From Streptomyces sp. L-9-10 (GTDB lineage: Bacteria > Actinomycetota > Actinomycetes > Streptomycetales > Streptomycetaceae), in assembly GCF_004151105.1 (NCBI RefSeq), contig NZ_PHRF01000161.1:62001-126000 (forward strand): DNA of 64,000 nt, written 5' to 3'. Of this stretch, positions 8,512 to 16,528 are shown piece by piece; position 1 is the first letter of the stretch; each line of letters opens with the position of its first letter. The translations under genes and the position numbers were made by a program. The notes under the pieces are model-generated. The model made no database searches. It had not been told where the DNA came from and saw nothing but the letters and a program-made list of their open reading frames with translations.

Positions 8512-9375
8512 ATGACCTCTCTGCCCGAGCGTGCCGCGCGGCGCTGTCACGCCGTCGTCAATCCGTTCCACTCGGTCCTCTACTTCTCCCCCGAACTCGG
8601 CCGCGAGTTCGCGCGCGCCGGTCTGGACGACGCGCGTGCCGTCTACTTCGCGGCCCGTGCCGCTCCCCTGGGGCGGGTCGGCGCCGGGGCCGTCACCGCG
8701 GCCTTCTACAACTTCCGGCACGACCTCGTCGCCCGGCACATCCCGCACGCCTGGGACTCCGTCTCTCCCGAGGACGCGCTCGACGCGCGGCTGCGGGCGG
8801 TCGACTCGCTGCTGCGCCGGCTGCTGGGAGAGGAGGCCCTGGCCTCGAAGGAGCTGGCCGAGGCGGCGGAGCTGGCGCTGCGGGCCGCCGAGGCGTGCAC
8901 GCGCCCCGCGCGCCCGCTGTACGCCGCGAACGCCGATCTGCCGGTGCCCGACGCGCCGCATCTGGCGTACTGGCACGCGGCCACGCTGCTGCGGGAGTAC
9001 CGCGGTGACGGTCATCTGGCCGCTCTGCTGAGCGCCGGGCTCGACCCTCTGGAGGCACTCGCCAGCCATACCGCCAGCGGCCGGGGCATGTCGCCCAGGT
9101 GGGTCCTGGCCAGCCGGGGCTGGAGTCAGGAGGAGTGGGACGGGGCCGGGGAACGGCTTCGCGGGCGGGGGCTGCTGGACACGGACGGTGAGCTGACCGC
9201 GTCGGGTACGGAGCTGCGCAAGGCCCTGGAGGACGAGACCGACCGGCTGGACCGGGCACCGTACGAACATCTGGGGGCGGCGGGCGTGGCCCGCCTCACC
9301 GAGCTGGGCGGGGCTCTCGCGGGGGCGGCGCAGGCGGCCGGCGCGTTTCCCGCGGACCTCATCGGAAAGCGCTGA
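8512..9375 (+). CDS. SCO6745-family protein (winged-helix-like, function unknown)
   Basis: A 287-residue soluble protein with no signal or membrane segment. It resembles what I recall of the actinobacterial SCO6745 family: an all-helical N-terminal part (residues 10-150, HAVVNPFHSVLYFSP, then AAFYNFRHDLVARHIP) and a C-terminal winged-helix-like part (RGWSQEEWDGAGERLRGRG, then TASGTELRKALEDETDRL) like MarR-type domains. It could be a regulator or a ligand-binding protein; no catalytic motif is seen. It is expressed away from glxA, with a palindrome just before its start and no clear SD. The family name is from memory. Confidence 0.65.
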   Translation: MTSLPERAARRCHAVVNPFHSVLYFSPELGREFARAGLDDARAVYFAARAAPLGRVGAGAVTAAFYNFRHDLVARHIPHAWDSVSPEDALDARLRAVDSLLRRLLGEEALASKELAEAAELALRAAEACTRPARPLYAANADLPVPDAPHLAYWHAATLLREYRGDGHLAALLSAGLDPLEALASHTASGRGMSPRWVLASRGWSQEEWDGAGERLRGRGLLDTDGELTASGTELRKALEDETDRLDRAPYEHLGAAGVARLTELGGALAGAAQAAGAFPADLIGKR

Positions 9376-9577
9376 GGGCCGCGCCGCGGCGGGAACCGGC
9401 GGCCGGTGTTTACCCGCGCCCCGAACGGACACTCGCTTAGACAGGTGGTAGGCCGCGGTTCACCCCGTTCGAGGGTGCTCATGGCGCGTGCCCCGTACGC
9501 AGGCAGAGGCCCGTACGCCGTATGCGCGAAGCGCCCGACGCGGCCGACGACTCGACAGCCACCTGAAGGAGGCCCCC

Positions 9578-9691
9578 GTGTTCCGTGCCATCGCCGATGT
9601 CCTCCGGGCCATCGGCTCCACGATCGCTTCCGTGGTGACGCTTCCCTTCCGCGCGCTCGCCCGTCTCTTCGGCGGCGCCGCGCACGGATGA
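9578..9691 (+). CDS. LPFR-motif small protein
   Basis: A 37-codon gene that starts with GTG at 9578 behind a strong SD (GAAGGAGG). The peptide begins MFRAIADVLRAIGSTIAS and ends VVTLPFRALARLFGGAAHG. It is amphipathic and hydrophobic with an LPFR motif, as in the small actinobacterial proteins named for that motif. Function is unknown; a membrane-surface location is suggested by the pattern of basic and hydrophobic residues. A perfect hairpin at 9723-9756 follows, so it is probably a monocistronic transcript. Confidence 0.75.
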   Translation: MFRAIADVLRAIGSTIASVVTLPFRALARLFGGAAHG

Positions 9692-9722
9692 GGGTCTCCC
9701 GCCACGGGCCCGATCGGTTCCA

Positions 9723-9756
9723 CGGCCCGGTCCCTCTTTATTTCGGGACCGGGCCG
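9723..9756 (+). terminator. hairpin terminator after the LPFR gene
   Basis: A 12-bp perfect stem (CGGCCCGGTCCC and its complement) with a 10-nt T-rich loop lies 31 bp after the stop. Directly downstream, GCTGCCGTACGGCC occurs twice 21 bp apart (9760-9773 and 9781-9794). Confidence 0.75.
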
Positions 9757-9889
9757 CGGGCTGCCGTACGGCCGACGAGAGCTGCCGTACGGCCCCCCGT
9801 ACCGGCTCGTCACCGCCGGTCGTGCCCGCTGATGTCGGTGCCACCTGCCACAATGCAGACGGCGGACCACTGAACAGCGGAGCGTGATC

Positions 9890-12283
9890 GTGACGACGTC
9901 CATCGAAGGCAGGATCGCCGGGGAACTCGGCGTACGGGAGCGGCAGGTGAAGGCGGCCGTCGAGCTGCTCGACGGCGGGTCGACCGTGCCGTTCATCGCG
10001 CGCTATCGCAAAGAAGCGACCGAGATGCTCGACGACGCGCAGCTGCGCACGCTCGAGGAGCGGCTGCGTTATCTGCGCGAACTGGAAGAGCGGCGGGGGG
10101 CGATCCTGGAGTCCGTACGCGAGCAGGGCAAGCTCGACGACGCTCTGGAGGCGCGGATCCGGGCCGCCGACACCAAGGCGCGGCTGGAGGACATCTACCT
10201 GCCGTTCAAGCCCAAGCGGCGTACGAAGGCGCAGATCGCCCGGGAGGCCGGTCTGGAGCCGCTCGCCGAGGGGCTGTTGAGCGATCCCTCGGTGGAGCCG
10301 CTCGCCGCGGCCACCGCGTTCGTGGACGCGGACAAGGGGGTCGCCGACCCGGCGGCGGCGCTGGACGGCGCCCGCTCCATCCTCACGGAGCGGTTCTCCG
10401 AGGACGCCGATCTCATCGGTGAGCTGCGCGAGCGGATGTGGACCCGGGGCCGGCTCGTGGCGAAGGTACGGGACGGCAAGGAGGAGGCCGGCGCCAAGTT
10501 CGCCGACTACTTCGACTTCGCCGAGGGCTTCTCCCAGCTGCCCTCGCACCGCGTGCTCGCGATGCTCCGGGGCGAGAAGGAGGACGTCCTCGATCTCGTC
10601 CTGGAGCCCGAGGAGCCGTCGGAGCAGCCGGGCCCGAGCATGTACGAGAACATGGTCGCGCGCCGCTTCGGCGTCGCCGACCGCGGCCGTCCCGCCGACA
10701 AGTGGCTCGCCGACACGGTGCGCTGGGCGTGGCGTACCCGCATCCTGGTGCATCTCGGGATCGACCTCAGGCTCCGGCTGCGGACCGCCGCCGAGGACGA
10801 GGCGGTACGGGTGTTCGCCGCCAACCTCCGCGATCTGCTGCTGGCGGCCCCGGCCGGCACCCGCGCCACGCTCGGGCTCGACCCCGGGTTCCGTACGGGC
10901 GTGAAGGTGGCCGTGGTCGACGCGACCGGCAAGGTCGTCGCCATCGACACGATCTACCCCCATGTGCCCGCGAACAAGTGGGACGAGTCGCTCGCGAAGC
11001 TGGCCCGGCTGGCGAAGGAGCACTCCGTCGATCTGGTCGCCATCGGCAATGGCACGGCGTCCCGGGAGACCGACAAGCTCGCCGCTGAGCTCATCGCCAA
11101 GCACCCCGAGCTGAAGCTGACGAAGGTGATGGTCTCGGAGGCGGGCGCCTCGGTGTACTCCGCCTCCGCGTTCGCCTCGCAGGAGCTGCCCGATCTGGAT
11201 GTGTCGATCCGTGGCGCGGTCTCCATCGCGCGCCGGCTCCAGGACCCGCTGGCCGAGCTGGTGAAGATCGACCCCAAGTCGATCGGTGTCGGCCAGTACC
11301 AGCACGACCTGTCCGAGGTGAAGCTGTCCCGCTCGCTGGACGCGGTCGTCGAGGACTGTGTGAACGGCGTCGGCGTCGACGTCAACACCGCTTCCGCACC
11401 GCTGCTCTCGCGCGTGTCGGGCATCGGGACGGGACTCGCCGAGAACATCGTGGCCCACCGCGACGCCAACGGGCCGTTCCGTTCGCGGCGCGCGCTCAAG
11501 GATGTGGCGCGGCTCGGTCCGAAGGCGTACGAGCAGTGCGCGGGCTTCCTCCGTATCCGCGGTGGCGACGACCCGCTGGACGCGTCGAGCGTGCACCCCG
11601 AGGCGTATCCGGTGGTGCGGTCGATGGTGAAGAAGACGGGCAGTGAGGTCGCCTCGCTGATCGGGAACGCGTCGGTGCTGCGCACGCTGCGGCCCGATGA
11701 TTTCGTGAACGAGTCCTTCGGTCTGCCGACCGTCACCGACATCCTGCGCGAGCTGGAGAAGCCGGGGCGGGACCCGAGGCCGGCGTTCAAGACGGCCACG
11801 TTCAAGGACGGCGTCGAGAAGCTCGGCGATCTGGCGTCCGGGATGGTGCTGGAGGGGGTTGTGACGAACGTCGCCGCGTTCGGCGCGTTCGTCGACATCG
11901 GGGTGCACCAGGACGGTCTGGTCCATGTCTCCGCCATGTCCAGGAACTTCGTGAAGGACCCGCGGGAGGTGGTGAAGCCGGGCGATGTGGTCAAGGTGAA
12001 GGTGATGGACGTCGACATCCCCCGTAAGCGGATCTCCCTGACGCTGCGGCTGGACGACGAGGCGCAGCCGGCCAAGCAGGACCGGGACCGGGAGCGTTCC
12101 GCGGGCGGCGGCGGGCGGCCTCCGCAGCAGCGGCAGGGCGGGCGCGGTAACCGCGGTGGCGGTGGTGGCGGTGGTGGTGGTGGACGTCAGGCGTCGGCCC
12201 CGCCGCCGGCGAACAGCGCGATGGCGGACGCCCTGCGACGGGCGGGTCTGACGGATCCGAACGGCCGCGGCAAGCGACGCTGA
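9890..12283 (+). CDS. tex: Tex-family RNA-binding transcriptional accessory protein
   Basis: A 797-residue cytoplasmic nucleic-acid-binding protein. Domains in order are the N-terminal Tex helical region (from IAGELGVRERQVKAAVELLD), a YqgF/RuvX-like RNase H fold (ATLGLDPGFRTGVKVAVVD, about residues 325-450), helix-hairpin-helix motifs (VSGIGTGLAENIVAHR, about residues 505-560), and an S1 domain near residues 650-720 (GVVTNVAAFGAFVDIGVHQDGLVHVS). The C-terminus has a glycine-arginine-rich tail with an RNA-binding look, not present in all Tex proteins. I prefer the GTG at 9890, which has GGAG seven bases upstream, over the GTG at 9884. A terminator hairpin at 12353-12378 follows. Confidence 0.93.
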   Translation: MTTSIEGRIAGELGVRERQVKAAVELLDGGSTVPFIARYRKEATEMLDDAQLRTLEERLRYLRELEERRGAILESVREQGKLDDALEARIRAADTKARLEDIYLPFKPKRRTKAQIAREAGLEPLAEGLLSDPSVEPLAAATAFVDADKGVADPAAALDGARSILTERFSEDADLIGELRERMWTRGRLVAKVRDGKEEAGAKFADYFDFAEGFSQLPSHRVLAMLRGEKEDVLDLVLEPEEPSEQPGPSMYENMVARRFGVADRGRPADKWLADTVRWAWRTRILVHLGIDLRLRLRTAAEDEAVRVFAANLRDLLLAAPAGTRATLGLDPGFRTGVKVAVVDATGKVVAIDTIYPHVPANKWDESLAKLARLAKEHSVDLVAIGNGTASRETDKLAAELIAKHPELKLTKVMVSEAGASVYSASAFASQELPDLDVSIRGAVSIARRLQDPLAELVKIDPKSIGVGQYQHDLSEVKLSRSLDAVVEDCVNGVGVDVNTASAPLLSRVSGIGTGLAENIVAHRDANGPFRSRRALKDVARLGPKAYEQCAGFLRIRGGDDPLDASSVHPEAYPVVRSMVKKTGSEVASLIGNASVLRTLRPDDFVNESFGLPTVTDILRELEKPGRDPRPAFKTATFKDGVEKLGDLASGMVLEGVVTNVAAFGAFVDIGVHQDGLVHVSAMSRNFVKDPREVVKPGDVVKVKVMDVDIPRKRISLTLRLDDEAQPAKQDRDRERSAGGGGRPPQQRQGGRGNRGGGGGGGGGGRQASAPPPANSAMADALRRAGLTDPNGRGKRR

Positions 12284-12352
12284 GGCGCTCTGGGCGCGGC
12301 GGCGCGCGGGATCTCCGAGGGACAGGGCGGGGGATCTCCTGGAGAAGGAGCG

Positions 12353-12378
12353 GGGGCTCCGGGACGGACGGGAGCCCC
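12353..12378 (+). terminator. hairpin between convergent tex and ABC-F genes
   Basis: GGGGCTCC and its perfect complement flank a 10-nt loop between the two converging stop codons. It could serve both strands. Confidence 0.6.
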
Positions 12379-12409
12379 TGCCTCCGCCCTCAGGTCCCCC
12401 GCACCGCCC

Positions 12410-14047
12410 TCAGATCTCGGTGACCTTGCCGTCCGCCACATCGAGACGGCGGGTCGTATGGACCGCGTTCAGCATCCTGCGGTCATGGGTGACCAGCAGC
12501 AGCGTCCCGTCATAGGAGTCGAGCGCCGACTCCAGCTGTTCGATGGCCGGCAGGTCGAGGTGGTTGGTCGGCTCGTCCAGGACCAGGAGATTGACGCCCC
12601 GGCCCTGGAGGAGCGCGAGCGCGGAGCGGGTGCGCTCACCCGGCGAGAGCGTGGTCGCGGGGCGCAGGAGATGGCCGGACTTGAGGCCGAACTTCGCGAG
12701 CAGCGTACGGATGTCGGCCGGTTCGGTGTCGGGGACCGCCGCGCGGAAGGCGTCCAGCAGGGTCTCGGGGCCGTGGAAGAGGGCGCGTGCCTGGTCCACC
12801 TCGCCGACGACGACGCCCGAGCCGAGGGTGGCGTGGCCCGCGTCCAGCGGAAGGCGGCCCAGCAGGGCGGCCAGCAGCGTGGACTTGCCGCTGCCGTTGG
12901 CTCCGGTGATGGCGACCCGGTCGGCCCGGTCGATCTGGAGTGTGACCGGCCCGAAGTGGAAGTCGCCGCGCGCCACTTCGGCCTCGCGGAGCGTCGCCAC
13001 CACGGCCCCCGACCGGTCCGCGGCGGCGATCTCCATCCGCAGTTCCCACTCCTTGCGGGGCTCCTCGACCACATCGAGGCGTTCGATCAGCCGCTGCGTC
13101 TGGCGCGCCTTGGCCGCCTGCTGCTCGCTGGATTCGGTACGGAACTTCCGGCCGATCTTGTCGTTGTCGGTCGCCTTGCGCCGGGCGTTCCTGACGCCCT
13201 TCTCCATCCAGGAGCGCTGGGTGTGGGCCCGCGCCTCCAGGGCGGATTTCTTGTCCGCGTACTCCTCGAACTCCTCACGGGCATGGCGCCGTGCGGTCTC
13301 GCGCTCCTCCAGATACGCCTCGTAGCCACCGCCGAAGAGTGTGATCTTCTGCTGGGCGAGGTCGAGTTCGAGCACCTTGGTCACCGTCCGTACCAGGAAC
13401 TCGCGGTCATGGCTGACGACGACCGTGCCGGCGCGCAGACCCGAGACGAAGCCCTCAAGACGGTCGAGGCCGTCGAGATCGAGGTCGTTGGTCGGCTCGT
13501 CGAGCAGGAAGACGTCGTACCGCGAGAGCAGCAGCGACGCCAGGCCCGCGCGGGCGGCCTGGCCGCCGGAGAGGGTGGTCATGGGCTGGTCGAGGCCGAC
13601 GGTCAGGCCCAGTGAGGCGGCGACCTCCTCGGCCCGTTCGTCGAGGTCGGCGCCGCCGAGGGCGAGCCAGCGCTCCAGGCCGACCGCGTAGGCGTCATCG
13701 GCGCCGGGCGCGCCGTCGACCAGCGCCTGTGTCGCCTCGTCCAGGGCGGTCTGCGCCGCGGTGACGCCGGTACGGCGGCCCAGGAAGGCCCGTACGGTCT
13801 CTCCCGGGCGCCGCTCGGGTTCCTGGGGGAGGTGGCCGACGGCGGCGGTGGGCGGGGACAGCCTCAGCTGTCCTTCCTCGGGCGTGTCCATTCCGGCGAG
13901 CAGCCGGAGGAGGGTGGACTTCCCGGCGCCGTTGGCACCCACGAGTCCGATCACATCGCCGGGCGCGACGACCAGATCGAGCCCGGAGAAGAGCGAGCGG
14001 TCGCCGTGTCCCGCGGCGAGGTCTTTGGCTACGAGCGTGGCAGTCAT
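12410..14047 (-). CDS. ABC-F family ATP-binding protein
   Basis: A 545-residue soluble protein with two ABC ATPase domains and no membrane segments, the ABC-F layout (translation factors and ribosome-protection proteins). Domain 1 has GANGAGKSTLLRLL, LSGGQAARAGLASLLLS and LLDEPTNDLD. Domain 2 has GANGSGKSTLLAALLG, LSPGERTRSALALLQ and VLDEPTNHLD. A charged helical linker (about residues 225-330) separates them. The ATG at 14047 gives MTATLVAKDLAAGHGDRSLF, the normal start; the frame remains open upstream only by chance. Whether it protects the ribosome from a drug or is an EttA-like housekeeping factor cannot be told. Confidence 0.9.
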   Translation of the reverse strand: MTATLVAKDLAAGHGDRSLFSGLDLVVAPGDVIGLVGANGAGKSTLLRLLAGMDTPEEGQLRLSPPTAAVGHLPQEPERRPGETVRAFLGRRTGVTAAQTALDEATQALVDGAPGADDAYAVGLERWLALGGADLDERAEEVAASLGLTVGLDQPMTTLSGGQAARAGLASLLLSRYDVFLLDEPTNDLDLDGLDRLEGFVSGLRAGTVVVSHDREFLVRTVTKVLELDLAQQKITLFGGGYEAYLEERETARRHAREEFEEYADKKSALEARAHTQRSWMEKGVRNARRKATDNDKIGRKFRTESSEQQAAKARQTQRLIERLDVVEEPRKEWELRMEIAAADRSGAVVATLREAEVARGDFHFGPVTLQIDRADRVAITGANGSGKSTLLAALLGRLPLDAGHATLGSGVVVGEVDQARALFHGPETLLDAFRAAVPDTEPADIRTLLAKFGLKSGHLLRPATTLSPGERTRSALALLQGRGVNLLVLDEPTNHLDLPAIEQLESALDSYDGTLLLVTHDRRMLNAVHTTRRLDVADGKVTEI

Positions 14048-14062
14048 CAGACCGGTGATTCT

Positions 14063-14135
14063 AGGCCCTGTCTTCAACGTAGCGCCGTCTGCCCGGAGGG
14101 CGGGCTCGGCGCCTGTCCGCAAAGCGCCGTCGCGC
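14063..14135. repeat. degenerate copies of a dispersed GC-rich repeat
   Basis: GGCCCTGTCTTCAACGTAGC and the following GCCGTC (14064-14089) are closely matched by a second degenerate copy at about 14109-14132, and by the left arm of the palindromic element at 21471-21526. They sit in the intergenic region between the ABC-F start and the oxidase gene. Confidence 0.5.
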
Positions 14136-14200
14136 GTGCGTCGCGGATCGGGCGGGACTCGCGGACACCCTGACGGGGCGGATTCCGGTACGGTCCGGGC

Positions 14201-15169
14201 ATGAGCGGCAGTGACACTGATGTGATCGTGGTGGGCGGCGGAGTCATAGGCCTGACGACGGCGGTGGTCCTCGCGGAGAGCGGCCACCGTGTCGGACTGT
14301 GGACCCGCGATCCGGTGGCGCGGACCACCTCGGCGGTGGCGGGAGCGCTGGTCTGGCCCTATCGCATCGAGCCCGCGCGCCAGGTCGGCGCCTGGCTGGA
14401 GGAGTCGCTGCGCCACTACGTACAGCTGGCACGGACCCCGGACAGGACCGGGGTGCGTATCGTCGCGGGGCTGATGGCGGACACCCCGCTTGCGGGACTG
14501 GGCAGTTGGGCCTCCAAGATGCCCGAGCTGCGCGAGGCCCGTGCGGACGAACTGCCCGGCGGTTTCGGCCAGGGGCTGCGGGCCGCGGTCCCGCTGATCG
14601 ACATGCCGGTGTATCTGCGCTATCTGAAGGAGCGGCTGCGCAGGGCGGGAGGCACCGTCGAGCGGCGGTCGGTCACCGGCCTCGCCGAGCCGGCGGCCGA
14701 GTCGTCCGTCGTGATCGACTGCACCGGACTCGGCGCCCGGGAACTGGCGGGGGACGCGTCGTTGTATCCGGTGCGCGGTCAGGTGGTGATCGTGGAGAAC
14801 CCGGGGATCGACGAGTGGTTCGTGGCGGCCGGCCCCGGCTCGTCCGCGATGACGTATCTGATGCCCCAGCCGTACGGGGTCCTGCTCGGCGGCACGGCGA
14901 GCGATCATTCCTGGGATCTGAGCCCCGACCCGGCCGAGGCCGAGGCGATCGTGGCGCGCTGCGCCCGGATCCGGCCCGAACTGGCCGGGGCGCGGGTGCT
15001 GGAGCACCGGGTGGGGCTGCGGCCCGCCCGTCCCCGGGTGCGGCTGGAGGCCGTGCGACTGCCCGGGGGCGGGCGGGTGGTGCACAACTACGGGCACGGC
15101 GGCGCGGGTGTCACCGTGGCCTGGGGCTGCGCGGCGGCCGCCGCCGGACTGGCGGTGGCCGCCGCGTAG
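14201..15169 (+). CDS. FAD-dependent oxidoreductase, D-amino-acid-oxidase type
   Basis: A 322-residue flavoprotein. The N-terminal dinucleotide-binding motif is VIVVGGGVIGLTTAVVLAESG, broken here by function into GGGVIG (FAD loop). Near the C-terminus, VVHNYGHGGAGVTVAWG matches the DAO signature of D-amino-acid and D-aspartate oxidases. A substrate-side VRGQVVIVENPG segment is also typical. It should deaminate a D-amino acid to an oxo acid with H2O2 release; substrate choice is not visible. No signal peptide. It converges on the M14 peptidase with only 9 bp between stops. Confidence 0.87.
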   Translation: MSGSDTDVIVVGGGVIGLTTAVVLAESGHRVGLWTRDPVARTTSAVAGALVWPYRIEPARQVGAWLEESLRHYVQLARTPDRTGVRIVAGLMADTPLAGLGSWASKMPELREARADELPGGFGQGLRAAVPLIDMPVYLRYLKERLRRAGGTVERRSVTGLAEPAAESSVVIDCTGLGARELAGDASLYPVRGQVVIVENPGIDEWFVAAGPGSSAMTYLMPQPYGVLLGGTASDHSWDLSPDPAEAEAIVARCARIRPELAGARVLEHRVGLRPARPRVRLEAVRLPGGGRVVHNYGHGGAGVTVAWGCAAAAAGLAVAAA

Positions 15170-15178
15170 AGCGGGCGG

Positions 15179-16528
15179 TCAGCAGGCGGCGGGCGTCGCG
15201 GCGGTCAGGTGGTACTCCGCCCGCTCGTCGAGGAGCAGCGGCACCAGATTCCGCTGCGACTGGCGGAGCGGTACGACCGCGCCCTTGCCGAGCGGTACGG
15301 ACACGACGCCGTGCAGGGCGAGTTCGTCCTTGACGTCCGCGTACTGGGCCGCGTCGAGACGGTAGCCGCACGGCGGGTCCTGGAGGATCTTCTCGGGGGC
15401 CGCGGGTTCGTTGTCGGCGCCGCCGAGATAGACAGGACCGCGGTCCTTCAGTCCGGCCAGCCGGGCGGTGGCCGTGGCGGTCACGATCCGCGCCCTCCGC
15501 TCGTCGGTGAAGGTGAACAGGCCCTTCAGCGAGTCGAGTTGGCTGGTCACGCGGCGCCGGTTGTTGAGCGCCTCGTCGGCCTTCTCGGCGTCGGTGAGGG
15601 GATCGACCCGGCTCTCGATCAGCAGGCCGATCGCGTGCTTGACGCCGGAGGCGTTGCGCAGGATGCGTTCCTGGCCGTCGCCGGCGGTCTGCTTGATGGG
15701 GTCGCCGGTCGCCGGGTCGGTCCAGATGCCGTAGGTGCCGATGGAGTGGCCGGCCGCGCGCGCGGCGGGCCGTACGTACCGCTCCGAGAGTGCCTGCGAC
15801 TCGTCGTGCACCCGCGCGTCGGTGTTGAGGTTGCGCGGCCAGAGGTCGAACAGATCCTCGTCGTAGTACGGCGGGGTGGCGCCGTACTCGTGCAGGTCGT
15901 AGATGATGTCCGGCTTCCGGTCGCGGATGACGGCGGCCATCGCGCGGCCCTCGGCCGTCTTCAGCGCGATGTGGTCGCGGTTGATGTCGACGCCGTCGGA
16001 GTTGCCGCGGGTGTCGGCTGCCCGGCCGTCCGGGTTGGCGGTCGGGATGACGAGCACGCTCGTACGGGCCAGGAAGCGCTGGGTGGCGCGGTCCTTGGCG
16101 TAGGCGAGGTCGCGGACCGTGGTCAGACACGCCTCGCGGCCCGACGGTTCGTCGCCGTGCTGGCTGCAGACGAGCAGCACGGTGGCGGGCGCGCGCCGGG
16201 CGCCCAGCTCGACGAGCTGGAGCGGCCGGCCCTGCTTGGTGGTGCCGATGGTCGTCAGAGCGGCGCGGTCGCTGCCGCGGTCGACGGCCGACAGGAACTG
16301 CTGCTCCTGCGCCTGGCTGGTCCAGTTCGCGCCGTCGCCGGTCTCGAATTCCGTACGCGGCGGGGTGCCGGCGCCGCGACCGGAGGAGGCCTGACCGGAC
16401 GGGGCCTGGGCGGACGTTGCCTGACCGGAGGTGGCCTGGGCGGGGAGGGCCGCTATCGGCAGTACGAGGGCCGCGGCGGTCACCGCCAGGACGAGGGTGC
16501 GCAGGCGGGGTGTCTTACGGGGCGTCAT
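15179..16528 (-). CDS. secreted M14-family zinc carboxypeptidase
   Basis: A 449-residue exported metallopeptidase. A basic N-terminus (MTPRKTPRLR) and a hydrophobic core ending in PAQA form a Sec signal peptide, followed by a Ser/Gln/Ala-rich linker of about 30 residues. The catalytic domain has the zinc motif SQHGDEPSG (HxxE), an RDH segment after NSDGVDIN, and the third ligand region DLHEYG. Its ATG shares one base with the upstream stop (TGATG), so it is translationally coupled to the Xaa-Pro peptidase-like gene. The two are co-expressed for extracellular peptide breakdown (inference). Confidence 0.88.
   Translation of the reverse strand: MTPRKTPRLRTLVLAVTAAALVLPIAALPAQATSGQATSAQAPSGQASSGRGAGTPPRTEFETGDGANWTSQAQEQQFLSAVDRGSDRAALTTIGTTKQGRPLQLVELGARRAPATVLLVCSQHGDEPSGREACLTTVRDLAYAKDRATQRFLARTSVLVIPTANPDGRAADTRGNSDGVDINRDHIALKTAEGRAMAAVIRDRKPDIIYDLHEYGATPPYYDEDLFDLWPRNLNTDARVHDESQALSERYVRPAARAAGHSIGTYGIWTDPATGDPIKQTAGDGQERILRNASGVKHAIGLLIESRVDPLTDAEKADEALNNRRRVTSQLDSLKGLFTFTDERRARIVTATATARLAGLKDRGPVYLGGADNEPAAPEKILQDPPCGYRLDAAQYADVKDELALHGVVSVPLGKGAVVPLRQSQRNLVPLLLDERAEYHLTAATPAAC

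Noticed and set aside
9479..11926. Long open frame (about 815 codons) on the minus strand opposite tex
   Set aside because: Typical GC-rich shadow frame. It lacks domain motifs, while the plus strand carries complete Tex domains.
12150..12182. GGT-rich run in tex considered as a microsatellite switch
   Set aside because: In-frame glycine codons in an RG-rich RNA-binding tail; no sign that length changes would be in any other frame.
12410..15097. One 895-codon frame covering the ABC-F gene and the region upstream
   Set aside because: The ABC-F domain starts at 14047 with a normal N-terminus, and the upstream part is antisense to the oxidase gene.
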